From the NCBI GenBank assembly GCA_964474355.1, contig CAYYSY010000186.1, positions 1 through 36,298 of the forward strand: a stretch of DNA of 36,298 nucleotides, given 5' to 3'. The DNA comes from CAYYSY01 sp964474355 (GTDB lineage: Bacteria; Myxococcota_A; UBA9160; UBA4427). Both the position numbers and the translations under genes were made by a program. A model generated the notes under the pieces. It searched no databases, was not told the DNA's origin, and was given only the letters and a program-made list of their open reading frames with translations. This document shows positions 20,984-29,504 of this stretch, piece after piece; within the stretch, counting starts at the first letter, position 1, and each line of letters begins with the position of its first letter.

Positions 20984-21958
20984 CTACGCGGCCGACCCGA
21001 AGCGCAGGCTCCGGTAGTGCTCGAAGCACTCCTCGCTCGTGAACCGCGGTGTGAAGCCGAAATCTTCGACGAGAGCATCGTTCGCGAGCACCGGTCTGTA
21101 GCGCAGGAAATCGACCTGCTCGGGCCCGCGCGCCGAGATGCCCACGCCATGGAGCACGCCCAGCGCGCCCTCGAGCACGAAGCCCGGCAGCGGTACGTAG
21201 AGCTTGCCGAGACGCCGCGCGATCTCGGGTAACGCCAGCGCGCCCGTGCCGCAGAGATTGAACACTCCCGAGCGGCGCTCGAGGATGCCCTTCACGATGC
21301 AGGCCGCGACGTCCTCGTCCCAGACGAGCACGAAGGGCGCGTCGGAGCCGACGACGCCCATGATCGCGCGCCGCTCGAAGAGCGCCGTGATCGGGCTGGC
21401 CACGCGCTCGCCGAGGATCGTGCCGACCCGGAAGACGAGCTGCGCCAGCTCGGGATGCGAAGCACGCAGCTCGGCGAGCTCCTCCTCGGCGAGCCGCTTG
21501 TGCCACGAGTACGCGAAGGCCTCGTTGCCGCGCAGGGGGTCGGTCTCGTGCAGCGGCACCGGGTTGTCGGCGTGATAGCCGTAGGCGGCGCCGCTGCTCG
21601 TGTAGACGAGCTGCGTGACGCCCGAGGCGAGGCAGGCACGCGCCACGTTGCGCGTACCGAGGACGTCGATCGAGTACTCGAGCTCGCGCGTGCTCTCGGG
21701 CCCGGGCGTCACGACCGCGGCGAGGTGCACGACCGAGTCGACACCGCGTCGAGAGAACATCTCGTCCATGCCCTCGTCGCGCACGTCGGCCTGCTCGTAG
21801 TGCACGCCCTCGAGGCGATCGACTTCGTCCGGCGCGCGAAGGTCGAGGGCCAGCACCGACTCGACGTCGGGCTCGCTCGCGAGTCGCGCCACCACCTGGC
21901 GACCCACGAGCCCGGACGCGCCCGTCACCGCGACCGAGCGCCCTCCCCCAGCGCTCAC
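20984..21958 (-). CDS. NAD-dependent epimerase/dehydratase family protein (extended SDR)
   Basis: 324 residues with the extended-SDR cofactor motif VTGASGLVGRQVV at residues 11-23, an acidic end of the second strand (ALDLRAP), HLAAVV around the fourth strand, a Ser/Ser-rich active strand (VYTSSGAAYG) and the catalytic Tyr and Lys in YSWHK. Such enzymes act on nucleotide sugars, steroids or other hydroxy/keto compounds. The start is GTG 21958, which forms GTGA with the stop of the thiamine enzyme; an in-frame upstream start would lie inside that gene. It is the second gene of the run. The substrate is unknown. Confidence 0.88.
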   Translation of the reverse strand: MSAGGGRSVAVTGASGLVGRQVVARLASEPDVESVLALDLRAPDEVDRLEGVHYEQADVRDEGMDEMFSRRGVDSVVHLAAVVTPGPESTRELEYSIDVLGTRNVARACLASGVTQLVYTSSGAAYGYHADNPVPLHETDPLRGNEAFAYSWHKRLAEEELAELRASHPELAQLVFRVGTILGERVASPITALFERRAIMGVVGSDAPFVLVWDEDVAACIVKGILERRSGVFNLCGTGALALPEIARRLGKLYVPLPGFVLEGALGVLHGVGISARGPEQVDFLRYRPVLANDALVEDFGFTPRFTSEECFEHYRSLRFGSAA

Positions 21959-23700
21959 TCGCCCGGCTCGAGGTGCATCTTCTTGAACACGTCGAGGCCA
22001 GGCGCCCACAGGTGGGCGACCGGATCGACGTCGACGTGGATCACCGACGCCTTGCCGCTCGCCACACAGCGCTCGAGGGCCGGCCGCAGGTCGCGCGCCC
22101 TCGACACCCGCTCGCCGTGCGCGCCCATGCCGCGGGCGACCTCGTCGAAGCGGATCTCCTCGAAGTCGGTGTTGAGGTTCGCGCCGGCGGGCAGCTCACG
22201 CTCCGCCGCCATCGTATCGGGATCGAGGGCCATCGACTGGCTGAACTTCACCATGCCCCACTGCCTGTCGCAGAGCACGAGGAAGACGACCGGCAGCTCG
22301 TGGCGCACGGCGGTCTCGATCTCCTGAAGGTGCATGCCCATCGCGCCGTCGCCGACGATCGCGTAGACCGGCTGCCCCGGCGTCGCGACCTGCGCGCCCA
22401 GGGCCTGCCCCGGCCCGGCGCCCCGCCTGCCGAACTTGAAGGTGCTGACGAGACAGCGGGGCGTGCGGTGCTCGTGATACAGGTTCGTCCACACCGCGGT
22501 GTTGCCGCCGTCGATCACGAGCGTCGCGTCGTCGGCGAAGAAGTCGCGGCAGACCAGCGGCACGAACGCCGAGTGCATCGGCTCGGCGTCCTCGTCCGCC
22601 GCCGCGCCGCGCAGGAACGTGCGCAGATCGGAGACACGTTGCGACCACTCGTCGATGCGCGCCTCGCGTGCGGCGAGGTCACCGAGGTCGAGACCCTTCA
22701 GCTCGGCGAGCAGCGCCTCGAGGAAGGGACGGACGTCGGCGAGCACGGCCACGTCGACGGGGCGGTTCAGCCCGAGCATCTGGGGGTCGCAGTCGACCTG
22801 GATCACGCGCTGGCTCTCGGGGTCCCCCCAGTACGGCGGCTTGCCCCACCAGTCGGTCTCGCCGAAGCGCGTGCCGAGCGCCAGCACGACGTCGGCTTCG
22901 CAGCGCACCTCGTCGATCAGCGGCGGCAGCATGGGGATCTTGTTCGGAAGCCGCTCGTCGACGGCCGGGCGACCACCCCAGCTCGTGGTGATCGGTGCGC
23001 GCAGGGTGCGGGCGAGCTCTTCGACGAGCTCCGAGCCACCGCCGTGCACGACGCCGCTACCCACCTGGAGCAGCGGCCGCTCGGCGCCGGCCAGCATCTC
23101 CGCCGCCTGGCGCACGTGCTCGCGCGACGCCTCGAGCGGTGCGGTGCGCCGATAGCGCTCGGGCGCGAGCACCGCGGGCTCTTCGTCGAAGCTGCCGTTC
23201 AGAACGTTCTCCGGAATCGTGAGATGCACGGCGCCCGGGCGTCCTTCGTGCGAGATGCGGAGCGCGCGGTGCAAGGCCTCGGGGATGCGATCGAAGCTGC
23301 GCGCCGCGCCGCTCCACTTCGTCATCGGCTTCATCACCGCGACCTGGTCGAAGTACTGGTACGTACCACCGCGATCGGGCCCGACGATCGGCGAGCGGCG
23401 CCAGCTCGTGAGGAAGAGCACGCGATTGCCCTCACCATTCTCGACCGCGACGCCGGGCAGCACGTTGGCCGCACCCGGCCCGTTGCTCGCCATGCAGACG
23501 CCGAGCTTGCCCGTCATGCGCGCATAAGCACCCGCCATGTGGGCGCCGCTCGTCTCGTGACGCGGCGAGACGAGGCGGATGCCCTCACGCCGCAGCCCTT
23601 CGCAGAGCCCGAAATACGAGCCGTCGACGATGCCGAACACCACCTCGACGCCCTCGGCTCGCAGCATCTTCGCGACCAGATCACCGCCCGTCATCGCCAT
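21955..23700 (-). CDS. Thiamine-diphosphate-dependent enzyme of the acetolactate synthase / 2-hydroxyacid decarboxylase superfamily
   Basis: 581 residues in the order PYR domain, central Rossmann-like domain and PP domain. Glu49 in PRHETSGAHMAGAYAR is the Glu that activates the cofactor. The central domain has PLLQVGSGVVHGGG. The PP domain begins its cofactor motif at GDG 450-452 and reaches, 24 residues later, Cys477-Asp478 where acetolactate synthases usually have Asn-Asn (LCDRQWGM). ATG 23700 is preceded by GGAGGA at a good distance and lies about 22 bases after a -10-like element; a GTG six codons upstream is less likely. It heads a six-gene minus-strand run. Carboligation or decarboxylation of a 2-keto acid is expected; the substrate is not known. 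Confidence 0.88.
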   Translation of the reverse strand: MAMTGGDLVAKMLRAEGVEVVFGIVDGSYFGLCEGLRREGIRLVSPRHETSGAHMAGAYARMTGKLGVCMASNGPGAANVLPGVAVENGEGNRVLFLTSWRRSPIVGPDRGGTYQYFDQVAVMKPMTKWSGAARSFDRIPEALHRALRISHEGRPGAVHLTIPENVLNGSFDEEPAVLAPERYRRTAPLEASREHVRQAAEMLAGAERPLLQVGSGVVHGGGSELVEELARTLRAPITTSWGGRPAVDERLPNKIPMLPPLIDEVRCEADVVLALGTRFGETDWWGKPPYWGDPESQRVIQVDCDPQMLGLNRPVDVAVLADVRPFLEALLAELKGLDLGDLAAREARIDEWSQRVSDLRTFLRGAAADEDAEPMHSAFVPLVCRDFFADDATLVIDGGNTAVWTNLYHEHRTPRCLVSTFKFGRRGAGPGQALGAQVATPGQPVYAIVGDGAMGMHLQEIETAVRHELPVVFLVLCDRQWGMVKFSQSMALDPDTMAAERELPAGANLNTDFEEIRFDEVARGMGAHGERVSRARDLRPALERCVASGKASVIHVDVDPVAHLWAPGLDVFKKMHLEPGE

Positions 23701-23721
23701 CTCGAAATCCTCCGTCACTGG

Positions 23722-23727
23722 AGTCTA
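23722..23727 (-). promoter_or_regulatory. Candidate -10 element of the ThDP-enzyme operon
   Basis: TAGACT on the minus strand, 22 bases before the chosen ATG. The start of transcription would fall close to the alternative GTG 23718, supporting the ATG as start. The rest of the 236-base gap to the Coq4-like gene shows nothing recognisable. Confidence 0.25.
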
Positions 23728-23936
23728 TGCCCGCGCCGGCGGGGTCGACAGACGCGGCGTCACATTCGGGCATCGGAGCGGGCTCTCGATGGGGCGGCGC
23801 GCCCCGGATCGAGTGTGCGACTCCGAGTCACGTGGCGAGCGAGCGTTCGGTGGGCGCGTCGATCATCGAGTTCGCGAGCCCCTGGTCGCAGACCCACGTG
23901 GTGCCCGCAAGCGCACCGGCCTCGGCGGGCGCGAGC

Positions 23937-24461
23937 TCAGAAGCCCTCGGGCGCGATCCCGTAGCGCGGACGCAGCTCGGCGAGTGGCTCCTCGAGCATC
24001 GCCTCCCACTTCTCGAACTGCAGATTCTCGATCGCGCGGCCGCGCTGCCAGCCGCGGATGATCGCGAACTTCATGTCGTCGGGCATGCGATCGAGCTGGC
24101 CCGACTTCGCCATGTAGTCGTGCAGCATCTCGTAGTTGGTCGCGAGGTTCTTCTCGAGGCCATTGTCGGTCAGGAACGCGTGATAGCCGCGCCCGAGCGA
24201 GCCTTCGGGCATCGCAGCCAGTGTCTCGAGCTCGATCGGCTCGGAGAAGTAGCGCTCTTCGAGGAAGGTTTTTGCACCGGGCGTCTCCCGAAAGCCCTCG
24301 AGATAGCGCTCGATCGTGTCGTCGGGCGCGTGTGGCCACCACTCGTTGAAGAGCATGTGGACACCGTGCTCGTCCGGGTCGTCGAACGTGCGCACCATGT
24401 TCTTCACGAACTCGGGGTGGAGGGTCCGCTTCGCGGCTCCGCTCTCGAGAGAGTCTGACAT
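23937..24461 (-). CDS. Coq4-like protein lacking the central metal-site region
   Basis: Coq4 proteins act in ubiquinone biosynthesis, where they bind lipid and a metal and are linked to ring modification. The 174-residue protein matches Coq4 in two blocks: MPEGSLGRGYHAFL at about residues 84-97 (Coq4 has PEGSLGREY..FL), and the C-terminal RGRAIENLQFEKWEAMLEEP leading to ELRPRYGI. The middle is shorter by tens of residues, and the HDxxHx(11)E metal motif is not intact; only MLHDYM remains in that place. The ATG has GGAGGG upstream. It may be a diverged relative with another role or a deleted Coq4. No other quinone-biosynthesis gene is nearby. Confidence 0.55.
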   Translation of the reverse strand: MSDSLESGAAKRTLHPEFVKNMVRTFDDPDEHGVHMLFNEWWPHAPDDTIERYLEGFRETPGAKTFLEERYFSEPIELETLAAMPEGSLGRGYHAFLTDNGLEKNLATNYEMLHDYMAKSGQLDRMPDDMKFAIIRGWQRGRAIENLQFEKWEAMLEEPLAELRPRYGIAPEGF

Positions 24462-24548
24462 GGCGTCACGCCCTCCGGTGCAGGTCTGCCATGCTCTGAC
24501 AGCCGCGCGCGCTCATACCGTCGTCACCGCTCCGCCGGCCCCTCTCAG

Positions 24549-24866
24549 CTACTCCGCGCAGTCGATGCAGACCGCCGTGAAGGGCAGCGCTTCGAGACGC
24601 CCGCTCGCGATGTCCTCGCCGCAGCCGGTGCACTTGCCATAGTCGCCACTGTCGATTCGCTGGAGCGCCGACCGGATCTGCTCGATTTCGTCGCGGCTCT
24701 GCGCCTCGAGCCCCTCGAGCACCTCGTCGTTCTCGGCCTCCTGGGCGCGCTCCTGCGAGTCGGCATCGGGCAGGCGATGCAGGTCGCGATCGACCGCCTC
24801 GTGCCGCTTCTCGATCGTGGCCAGCTGCTGCACGAGCTGATCGCGGACCTTGTCGAACGAACGCAT
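24549..24866 (-). CDS. DksA/TraR-family zinc-finger protein
   Basis: 105 residues: a long charged helical N-terminal region able to form a coiled coil (about 1-70), then a four-cysteine zinc finger with Cys79, Cys82, Cys100 and Cys103 (KCTGCGEDI and VCIDCAE). DksA/TraR proteins enter the RNA polymerase secondary channel and alter initiation, often with ppGpp. It is shorter than enterobacterial DksA (about 151 residues), and the coiled-coil tip DxxDA of DksA appears only as LPDAD in a different setting, so it is better described as a DksA/TraR-type protein than as DksA. GGGAG precedes the ATG. Confidence 0.88.
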   Translation of the reverse strand: MRSFDKVRDQLVQQLATIEKRHEAVDRDLHRLPDADSQERAQEAENDEVLEGLEAQSRDEIEQIRSALQRIDSGDYGKCTGCGEDIASGRLEALPFTAVCIDCAE

Positions 24867-25024
24867 CTTCCCAGTCTCCCTTTCTCGCGGACGGTGATCG
24901 CACCCTTCGACTTCGAGTCTGCGATACCACCACTTCGTCGAGGCATGTAGGCACGGAATTCAACCGCGCCATGCCTCGTTTCGCCACAGCGGCCGCGAAC
25001 GCATTCGGCCGGTGGCGGCTGCCG

Positions 25025-26533
25025 TCAGTGTCGCACGGGCGGCGGCTGCTCGACCGTGGAGGGGTCGACGACCTGTGCGGCGTCGGCCTCGAGCACCACC
25101 GGCGGGTCGCCGACCTCGAGCGCAGCCGGGGGGCTGCCGAGCTCGACGCCGGCCGCGGCCGCGAGCCGCTCGAACGAGGCGTTCAGATCGGCGCAGAACT
25201 CGGGCAGATCGGGCAGCCGGTCGTAGTCGGCCGAGAGACCGAAGGACACTTGACCGTTGTAGCTGAGCGCGCCGATCGAGATGCCGATGTTGTCGATCAG
25301 GGGGGCGAGCGGAATCATCTGCTTCACCTCGGCGCCGATCAGATAGAGCGGGTACGGCGGGCCCGGGACGTTCGTCACGATCGTGTTGACCGTACCGACC
25401 GACATGTCCTGCACGCTGATGCCGAGCCGCTCGACGAGGGAGAGCACGAGCTCGACGGCATCGGCGGCGCCGTCCTCCTTGCGGTGGAGCGTCTCTTCCT
25501 TGATCGCCGCGAGCTGCCTCACGGGATCGTCCTCGCCCAGGGGCAGCCGGATGATCCACGAAGACACGTGATTGCCGGACTCGGCGTCGTCCGTCGGCTT
25601 GCGCACGTTGACTGGTGCGCTGACCCGGAAGTCGAGGTCACCCGGCCGGACCTGACGGCGCTCCATCAGGTTGCGGAACGCACCCGTCACGACCGAGAGC
25701 ACAACGTCGTTGATCTTGCAGTCGAGCGCCCGACGGACCGCCTTCATGTCTTCGAGCGCGACCGACGTCCAGTCGACGATGCGGTGGGGCCCGATGGTGC
25801 CGTTGACCGGCGTCGAAGAGGCCGGAACGGCCTTCCAGCTCGCGAGGCCCGCGAGCGCCTTCGCTCGGTCGACCACGGCACCCGCGAGGTCGTCGGTGTC
25901 ACGCGCGAACTTCATGGCGTCGGCCGCGAGCTCGACGGGCGCGAGCAGGCGCCGCCGCCGTTCGTCTGCCTTGAGCTCCGCGTCACTCGGCTCGGGCCGC
26001 GGGATGAACCTCGGGATCGGAGTCGACTCACTCGTCGGCTTCATCGAGAGCAGGCGCTGCGAGAGCTCGACGCCCGACGCACCGTCGATCATGCAGTGAT
26101 GGATCTTCGTGACGGTGGCGAAGCGGTCACCGGCCAGCCCTTCGACGACCCAGGTCTCCCAGAGCGGGCGGGCGCGGTCGAGCTGCTGCTCCATCAGCCT
26201 CGAGACGAGTCGCTTGAGCTGCGCGTCGGTGCCCGGGCGGGGCAGACTCGTGTGACGAATGTGGTAGTCGATGTTGAAGTACTCGTCATCGATCCACACC
26301 GCCTGGTCGGCGTCCGGAATCCACTTCAGCTTCTGCCGGTACCGCGGAATCGAGGGCAGCACGGCCTCCGTCAAGTCCCTGATCTTCTCGGCGTCGATGC
26401 CACCGTGCTCGTTGCGAAGCGGCCCGGCCTCGAAGATCTGCACGCCCGCCACGTGCATCGGGAGCGTCGACTTTTCCCACAAGAGGAAGTCCATGTCCTG
26501 TGCGGAGAGTCGTTCGTATTGGTAGCTGCCCAT
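25025..26533 (-). CDS. Wax ester synthase / acyl-CoA:diacylglycerol acyltransferase (WS/DGAT)
   Basis: 502 residues. WS/DGAT enzymes esterify fatty alcohols or diacylglycerol with acyl-CoA to make storage wax esters or triacylglycerols at the inner membrane. The catalytic motif HHxxxDG is intact: KIHHCMIDGASG with His145, His146 and Asp150. The N-terminus YERLSAQDMDFLLWEKS is typical, as are PLWETWVVEGL before the active site and the C-terminal TNVPGPPYPLYLIGAEV. ATG 26533 has GGGAGGT seven bases upstream, and the open frame beyond it is not coding. It stands alone, divergent from the metallo-beta-lactamase-fold gene. A second family member lies at 31151-32545. Confidence 0.93.
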   Translation of the reverse strand: MGSYQYERLSAQDMDFLLWEKSTLPMHVAGVQIFEAGPLRNEHGGIDAEKIRDLTEAVLPSIPRYRQKLKWIPDADQAVWIDDEYFNIDYHIRHTSLPRPGTDAQLKRLVSRLMEQQLDRARPLWETWVVEGLAGDRFATVTKIHHCMIDGASGVELSQRLLSMKPTSESTPIPRFIPRPEPSDAELKADERRRRLLAPVELAADAMKFARDTDDLAGAVVDRAKALAGLASWKAVPASSTPVNGTIGPHRIVDWTSVALEDMKAVRRALDCKINDVVLSVVTGAFRNLMERRQVRPGDLDFRVSAPVNVRKPTDDAESGNHVSSWIIRLPLGEDDPVRQLAAIKEETLHRKEDGAADAVELVLSLVERLGISVQDMSVGTVNTIVTNVPGPPYPLYLIGAEVKQMIPLAPLIDNIGISIGALSYNGQVSFGLSADYDRLPDLPEFCADLNASFERLAAAAGVELGSPPAALEVGDPPVVLEADAAQVVDPSTVEQPPPVRH

Positions 26534-26903
26534 TCCCGGTACCTCCCTCACGGCGCCCCGGCTCGATGACTCGATTATCAGACATCGACCCCCGCCGTGT
26601 CGAATGCCCCGGAAGGCATCTCGCGGCTCTGACACCATGAATCGAGGCATCCTGCCCCAATCCACGCCCGGAGAGGCCGAGGCCCATGCTACGCGAGACG
26701 GCCCGGGCGCCTCGCACGCACCACCGCAGAGACATCTCGCTACGGGCTTCGATCGCCATCGCCTTCGGCGACCTCAGCGGCTGCCAACGCTCTGCGCGCG
26801 AGCTGCGTATTCGCCGAAGAGATCGCCGCCTCCGTCGCTCCTCGCCTTGCTGCGCCGAGCGCGTCTGCGTAGGCTACGAAGCTACCCGCGCGGAGTGCCG
26901 AGA
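26534..26903. other. 370-base gap between divergent genes, no gene recognised
   Basis: This stretch separates the WS/DGAT gene (minus) from the MBL-fold gene (plus). It must hold both promoters, but no convincing -35/-10 pair was seen. The plus-strand frame of the MBL-fold gene stays open through most of it. The predicted peptide there is Arg/His-rich and unlike protein, so I treat it as non-coding. Confidence 0.5.
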
Positions 26904-28319
26904 TTGCGATTCACGATCATCGGTCATGCTTGCATGCTCGTCGAGCACGGCGGCACATCGGTCCTCATCGACCCTTGGCTCGTCGGCTCGTGCTATTGGC
27001 GCAGCTGGTGGAACTACCCCGAGCCGCCACCCGAGCTGATCGACTCGCTCGAGCCCGAGTACGTATACATCACGCATCTGCACTGGGATCACTTCCACGG
27101 TCCGTCGCTCCGACGCTTCGACCGCAAGACCCGCATCCTCGTGCCGCAGCTTCCGACGACGCGGCGGATGGTCGACGACCTCGCCTGGCTCGGCTTCCAC
27201 GACGTCGAAGAGATCCCGCACGGCAGCAGCGTCTCTCTCGGTGACGGACTCGACCTCCACTCGTTCCAGACCGGCCCGGGCAGCGACTCCGCCGTCGTCC
27301 TCTCCGACGGCCGCACGACGCTGCTCAACGCGAACGACTGCAAGATCTTCGGCCACTCCCTGGCACAGATCCTCCAGCGCTTTCCGAGCCCGGACTTCGC
27401 CTTCCGCAGCCACTCGAGCGCGCGGCCGACGCCGTATTGCATCGAAGGCTTCGAAGAGCACTTCTCGACGATGCGGCCGCCGGCGCAGTACGCGGAGGAC
27501 TTCGCTCGCTTCTCGCTCTTCACGGGCGCGCGTCACGCGATTCCGTTCGCCAGCAACCACTGCTATCTCCATCGCGAGACGCTGCCCTTCAATGCGCTCG
27601 TCAACTCTCCCGCGAGCGCCCGCGCGCGCACCCGCGAGCTGGCCGCGCAGCACGGGCGCGACGTCGAGTGCGTCGTGATGCCACCGGGGAGCACCTGGGA
27701 CGACCACGACGGCTTCGCGGTCGTCGACTTCGACTACGGAGAAGACGCCAAGGCGCGCTACATCGCCGACATGCTGGAGCGCCACGCCGACGCGCTCGCC
27801 GAGCGCGACCGGCTCGAGGCCGGCGTCGAGCCCGACGAGGAGGCCTTCGTCCGCTACTTCGAGCCGATGATGCGGGGTGCATCGCGCATGCTCGCGCGGC
27901 GGATGGTCGGGAGCGTCGCCTTCGACGTCGGCACGACCGACGACCCGCGCTACTGGCTCCTCGACTTCGAGCACGGCCGGATCCGCACCGACGTGGTGGA
28001 GCAGCCCGACGTCGTGTTTCGCACGGCCGCCGCGATCCTGAACGACTGCTGCCAGATCCGCATGTTCTCCACGTGGTCGGCGTCGAAGCGCCTCAGGATC
28101 GCACTCGCCGAGCCCGACATGGTGCGCCGCTCGAGCGGCTTCCTGCAGCTGCTCGACCTCTTCGAGCTCGAGTTCCTCGACCCCGCGAAGCACTTCACGC
28201 GGCGCTCGCTGGTGAACCGCGCCCTGCGCTGGCGCGAGCCCCTCGATGCCGTCGACTATCTCCGTGCCTCGAGACGAGCCCGCGGCGGGGCACCCGAGCT
28301 CTACCCGCTCGCCGGCTGA
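26904..28319 (+). CDS. Metallo-beta-lactamase-fold hydrolase (UlaG/CMP-sialate-hydroxylase-like)
   Basis: 471 residues. The N-terminal half is a metallo-beta-lactamase fold: LRFTIIGHACMLVEHGG, then LIDPWLVGS, and the metal motif HLHWDH at residues 58-63 (H-x-H-x-D-H), followed by SDSAVVLSDG and LLNANDCKIFG. This order resembles UlaG-type and CMAH-like members, which act on small metabolites or lipids. The C-terminal part (about 320-471) has an unrecognised domain with FDVGTTDDPRYWLLDFEHGR. No ATG fits the start: TTG 26904 has GGAG eight bases upstream, and GTG 26895 is the alternative. The reaction is unknown. Confidence 0.8.
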   Translation: MRFTIIGHACMLVEHGGTSVLIDPWLVGSCYWRSWWNYPEPPPELIDSLEPEYVYITHLHWDHFHGPSLRRFDRKTRILVPQLPTTRRMVDDLAWLGFHDVEEIPHGSSVSLGDGLDLHSFQTGPGSDSAVVLSDGRTTLLNANDCKIFGHSLAQILQRFPSPDFAFRSHSSARPTPYCIEGFEEHFSTMRPPAQYAEDFARFSLFTGARHAIPFASNHCYLHRETLPFNALVNSPASARARTRELAAQHGRDVECVVMPPGSTWDDHDGFAVVDFDYGEDAKARYIADMLERHADALAERDRLEAGVEPDEEAFVRYFEPMMRGASRMLARRMVGSVAFDVGTTDDPRYWLLDFEHGRIRTDVVEQPDVVFRTAAAILNDCCQIRMFSTWSASKRLRIALAEPDMVRRSSGFLQLLDLFELEFLDPAKHFTRRSLVNRALRWREPLDAVDYLRASRRARGGAPELYPLAG

Positions 28320-28337
28320 GCGGCGCTGCGATCGGGG

Positions 28338-29165
28338 CTATTTGCGCGCGAAGATGTGCAGGCTCAGGACGGCGCTCGCGTACTCGCGCGCCTGCTCGAT
28401 CGACACGCCCATGCGCTTCATGAGGTCGCGCACGCCCGGCTCGTCGAAGTCGAAGCTGTCGACGAAGCTGGCCTCCTTGTCGACGCGCACCTCGGCGAAG
28501 CCCGCCTTGGCGATCGTGTCGAGGTACTCGGCGCGCACCGCCGCACCGCCGACACATCCCAGGTAGACCTCGATGCCGTCGAGCACCTCGCGCGGCAGCG
28601 GGTGGGCGAGCACGACGTCCGAGATCATCAACCGGCCGCCCGGCTTCAGCACGCGATACGCCTCGGCGTAGACGCGGTCCTTCTCGGGCGACAGGTTCAC
28701 CACGCAGTTCGAGATGATCGCGTCGACGCTCTCGTCCTCGACCGGCAGCTCTTCGATGTGTCCCTTGCGGAACTCGACGTGCTCGAGGCCGACCTTCGCG
28801 GCGTTCTCGCGCGCCTTTTCGAGCATGGCGTCTGTCATGTCGACACCGATCACGTGGCCTGTCGGTCCTACCTCACGCGCTGCGAGCAACGCGTCGAAGC
28901 CGGCGCCCGAACCGAGGTCGACGACCGTCTCACCCGGCTGCAAGCTGTCGATGGCGGTGGGATTGCCGCAGCCCACGCCGAGGTTCGCGCCATCGGGCAC
29001 GGCGTCGAGCTGATCTTCGCTGTAGCCGAGGCGCATGCTCTGGGCGCGCGCGCTCGAAGCGTCGTCGGCCCCTTCGCCATAGCCCTCCACCACGCGGCTG
29101 TAGCCGTCGCGCACCATGTCACGGATACCGTCTGCGTCGTCGGGTCGTTTCTCGGTCGTCGCCAT
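28338..29165 (-). CDS. arsM: Arsenite S-adenosylmethionine methyltransferase
   Basis: ArsM methylates arsenite stepwise to volatile or less toxic methylarsenicals using SAM in the cytoplasm. The 275-residue protein has the SAM motif VVDLGSGAGFDALLAA and the expected arsenic-binding cysteines: Cys66 (LGVGCGNP), Cys154 (ISNCVVNLSPEK) and Cys204 (GCVGGA). The spacing of exactly 50 between the last two equals that of Cys174 and Cys224 in the well-studied algal ArsM. The equivalent of its additional N-terminal Cys44 is absent. It follows arsR by 48 bases and is probably co-transcribed. GGAGAG precedes the ATG. Confidence 0.95.
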   Translation of the reverse strand: MATTEKRPDDADGIRDMVRDGYSRVVEGYGEGADDASSARAQSMRLGYSEDQLDAVPDGANLGVGCGNPTAIDSLQPGETVVDLGSGAGFDALLAAREVGPTGHVIGVDMTDAMLEKARENAAKVGLEHVEFRKGHIEELPVEDESVDAIISNCVVNLSPEKDRVYAEAYRVLKPGGRLMISDVVLAHPLPREVLDGIEVYLGCVGGAAVRAEYLDTIAKAGFAEVRVDKEASFVDSFDFDEPGVRDLMKRMGVSIEQAREYASAVLSLHIFARK

Positions 29166-29213
29166 GTCGTCTCTCCTTCGTACGCGTGGGCCGGGTGAAG
29201 CCCGCGCGGCGTG

Positions 29214-29501
29214 CTACAGGCCCTGGCAGCAGTCCTCACCGAGGAAGGCGATGAGCTGCGCCATCGTGTCGAAGTCGGGCCGGTAGATGCGCGAGCGTCC
29301 GGCCTTCTCGCAGCGGAGCAGGCCGGCGCTCGTGAGCTCCTTCAGATGAAAGGACAGGGTCGCCGAGGCCAGCCCCAGCGCTTCGCCGACCTCGCCCGCA
29401 GCCAGCCCGTCCGGCCCGGCGCGCACGAGCAGACGGAAGACGTCGAGACGGGTCTCCTGGGCGAGGGCGGCCAGGGCAGCAATGGCGTCCTGTTTTTCCA
29501 T
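29214..29501 (-). CDS. arsR: ArsR-family arsenic-responsive repressor
   Basis: 95 residues with a winged helix-turn-helix (about 15-80; EALGLASATLSFHLKELTSA is the recognition part). The classic ELCVCDL metal motif of the R773 ArsR is missing. Instead Cys64, Cys91 and Cys92 are present, the last two at the extreme C-terminus (GEDCCQGL), as in the Acidithiobacillus ferrooxidans type, where a C-terminal Cys pair plus another Cys binds arsenite. Repression of arsR-arsM, released by arsenite, is therefore expected. ATG 29501 is directly downstream of a promoter with an operator-like palindrome. A longer frame upstream starts before the promoter and is rejected. Confidence 0.92.
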   Translation of the reverse strand: MEKQDAIAALAALAQETRLDVFRLLVRAGPDGLAAGEVGEALGLASATLSFHLKELTSAGLLRCEKAGRSRIYRPDFDTMAQLIAFLGEDCCQGL

Positions 29502-29504
29502 GGT

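Noticed and set aside
24971..26569. A 532-residue plus-strand open frame opposite the first WS/DGAT gene.
   Set aside because: No recognisable motif and an Arg/Asp-rich composition; the minus-strand frame carries HHxxxDG and a strong ribosome-binding site.
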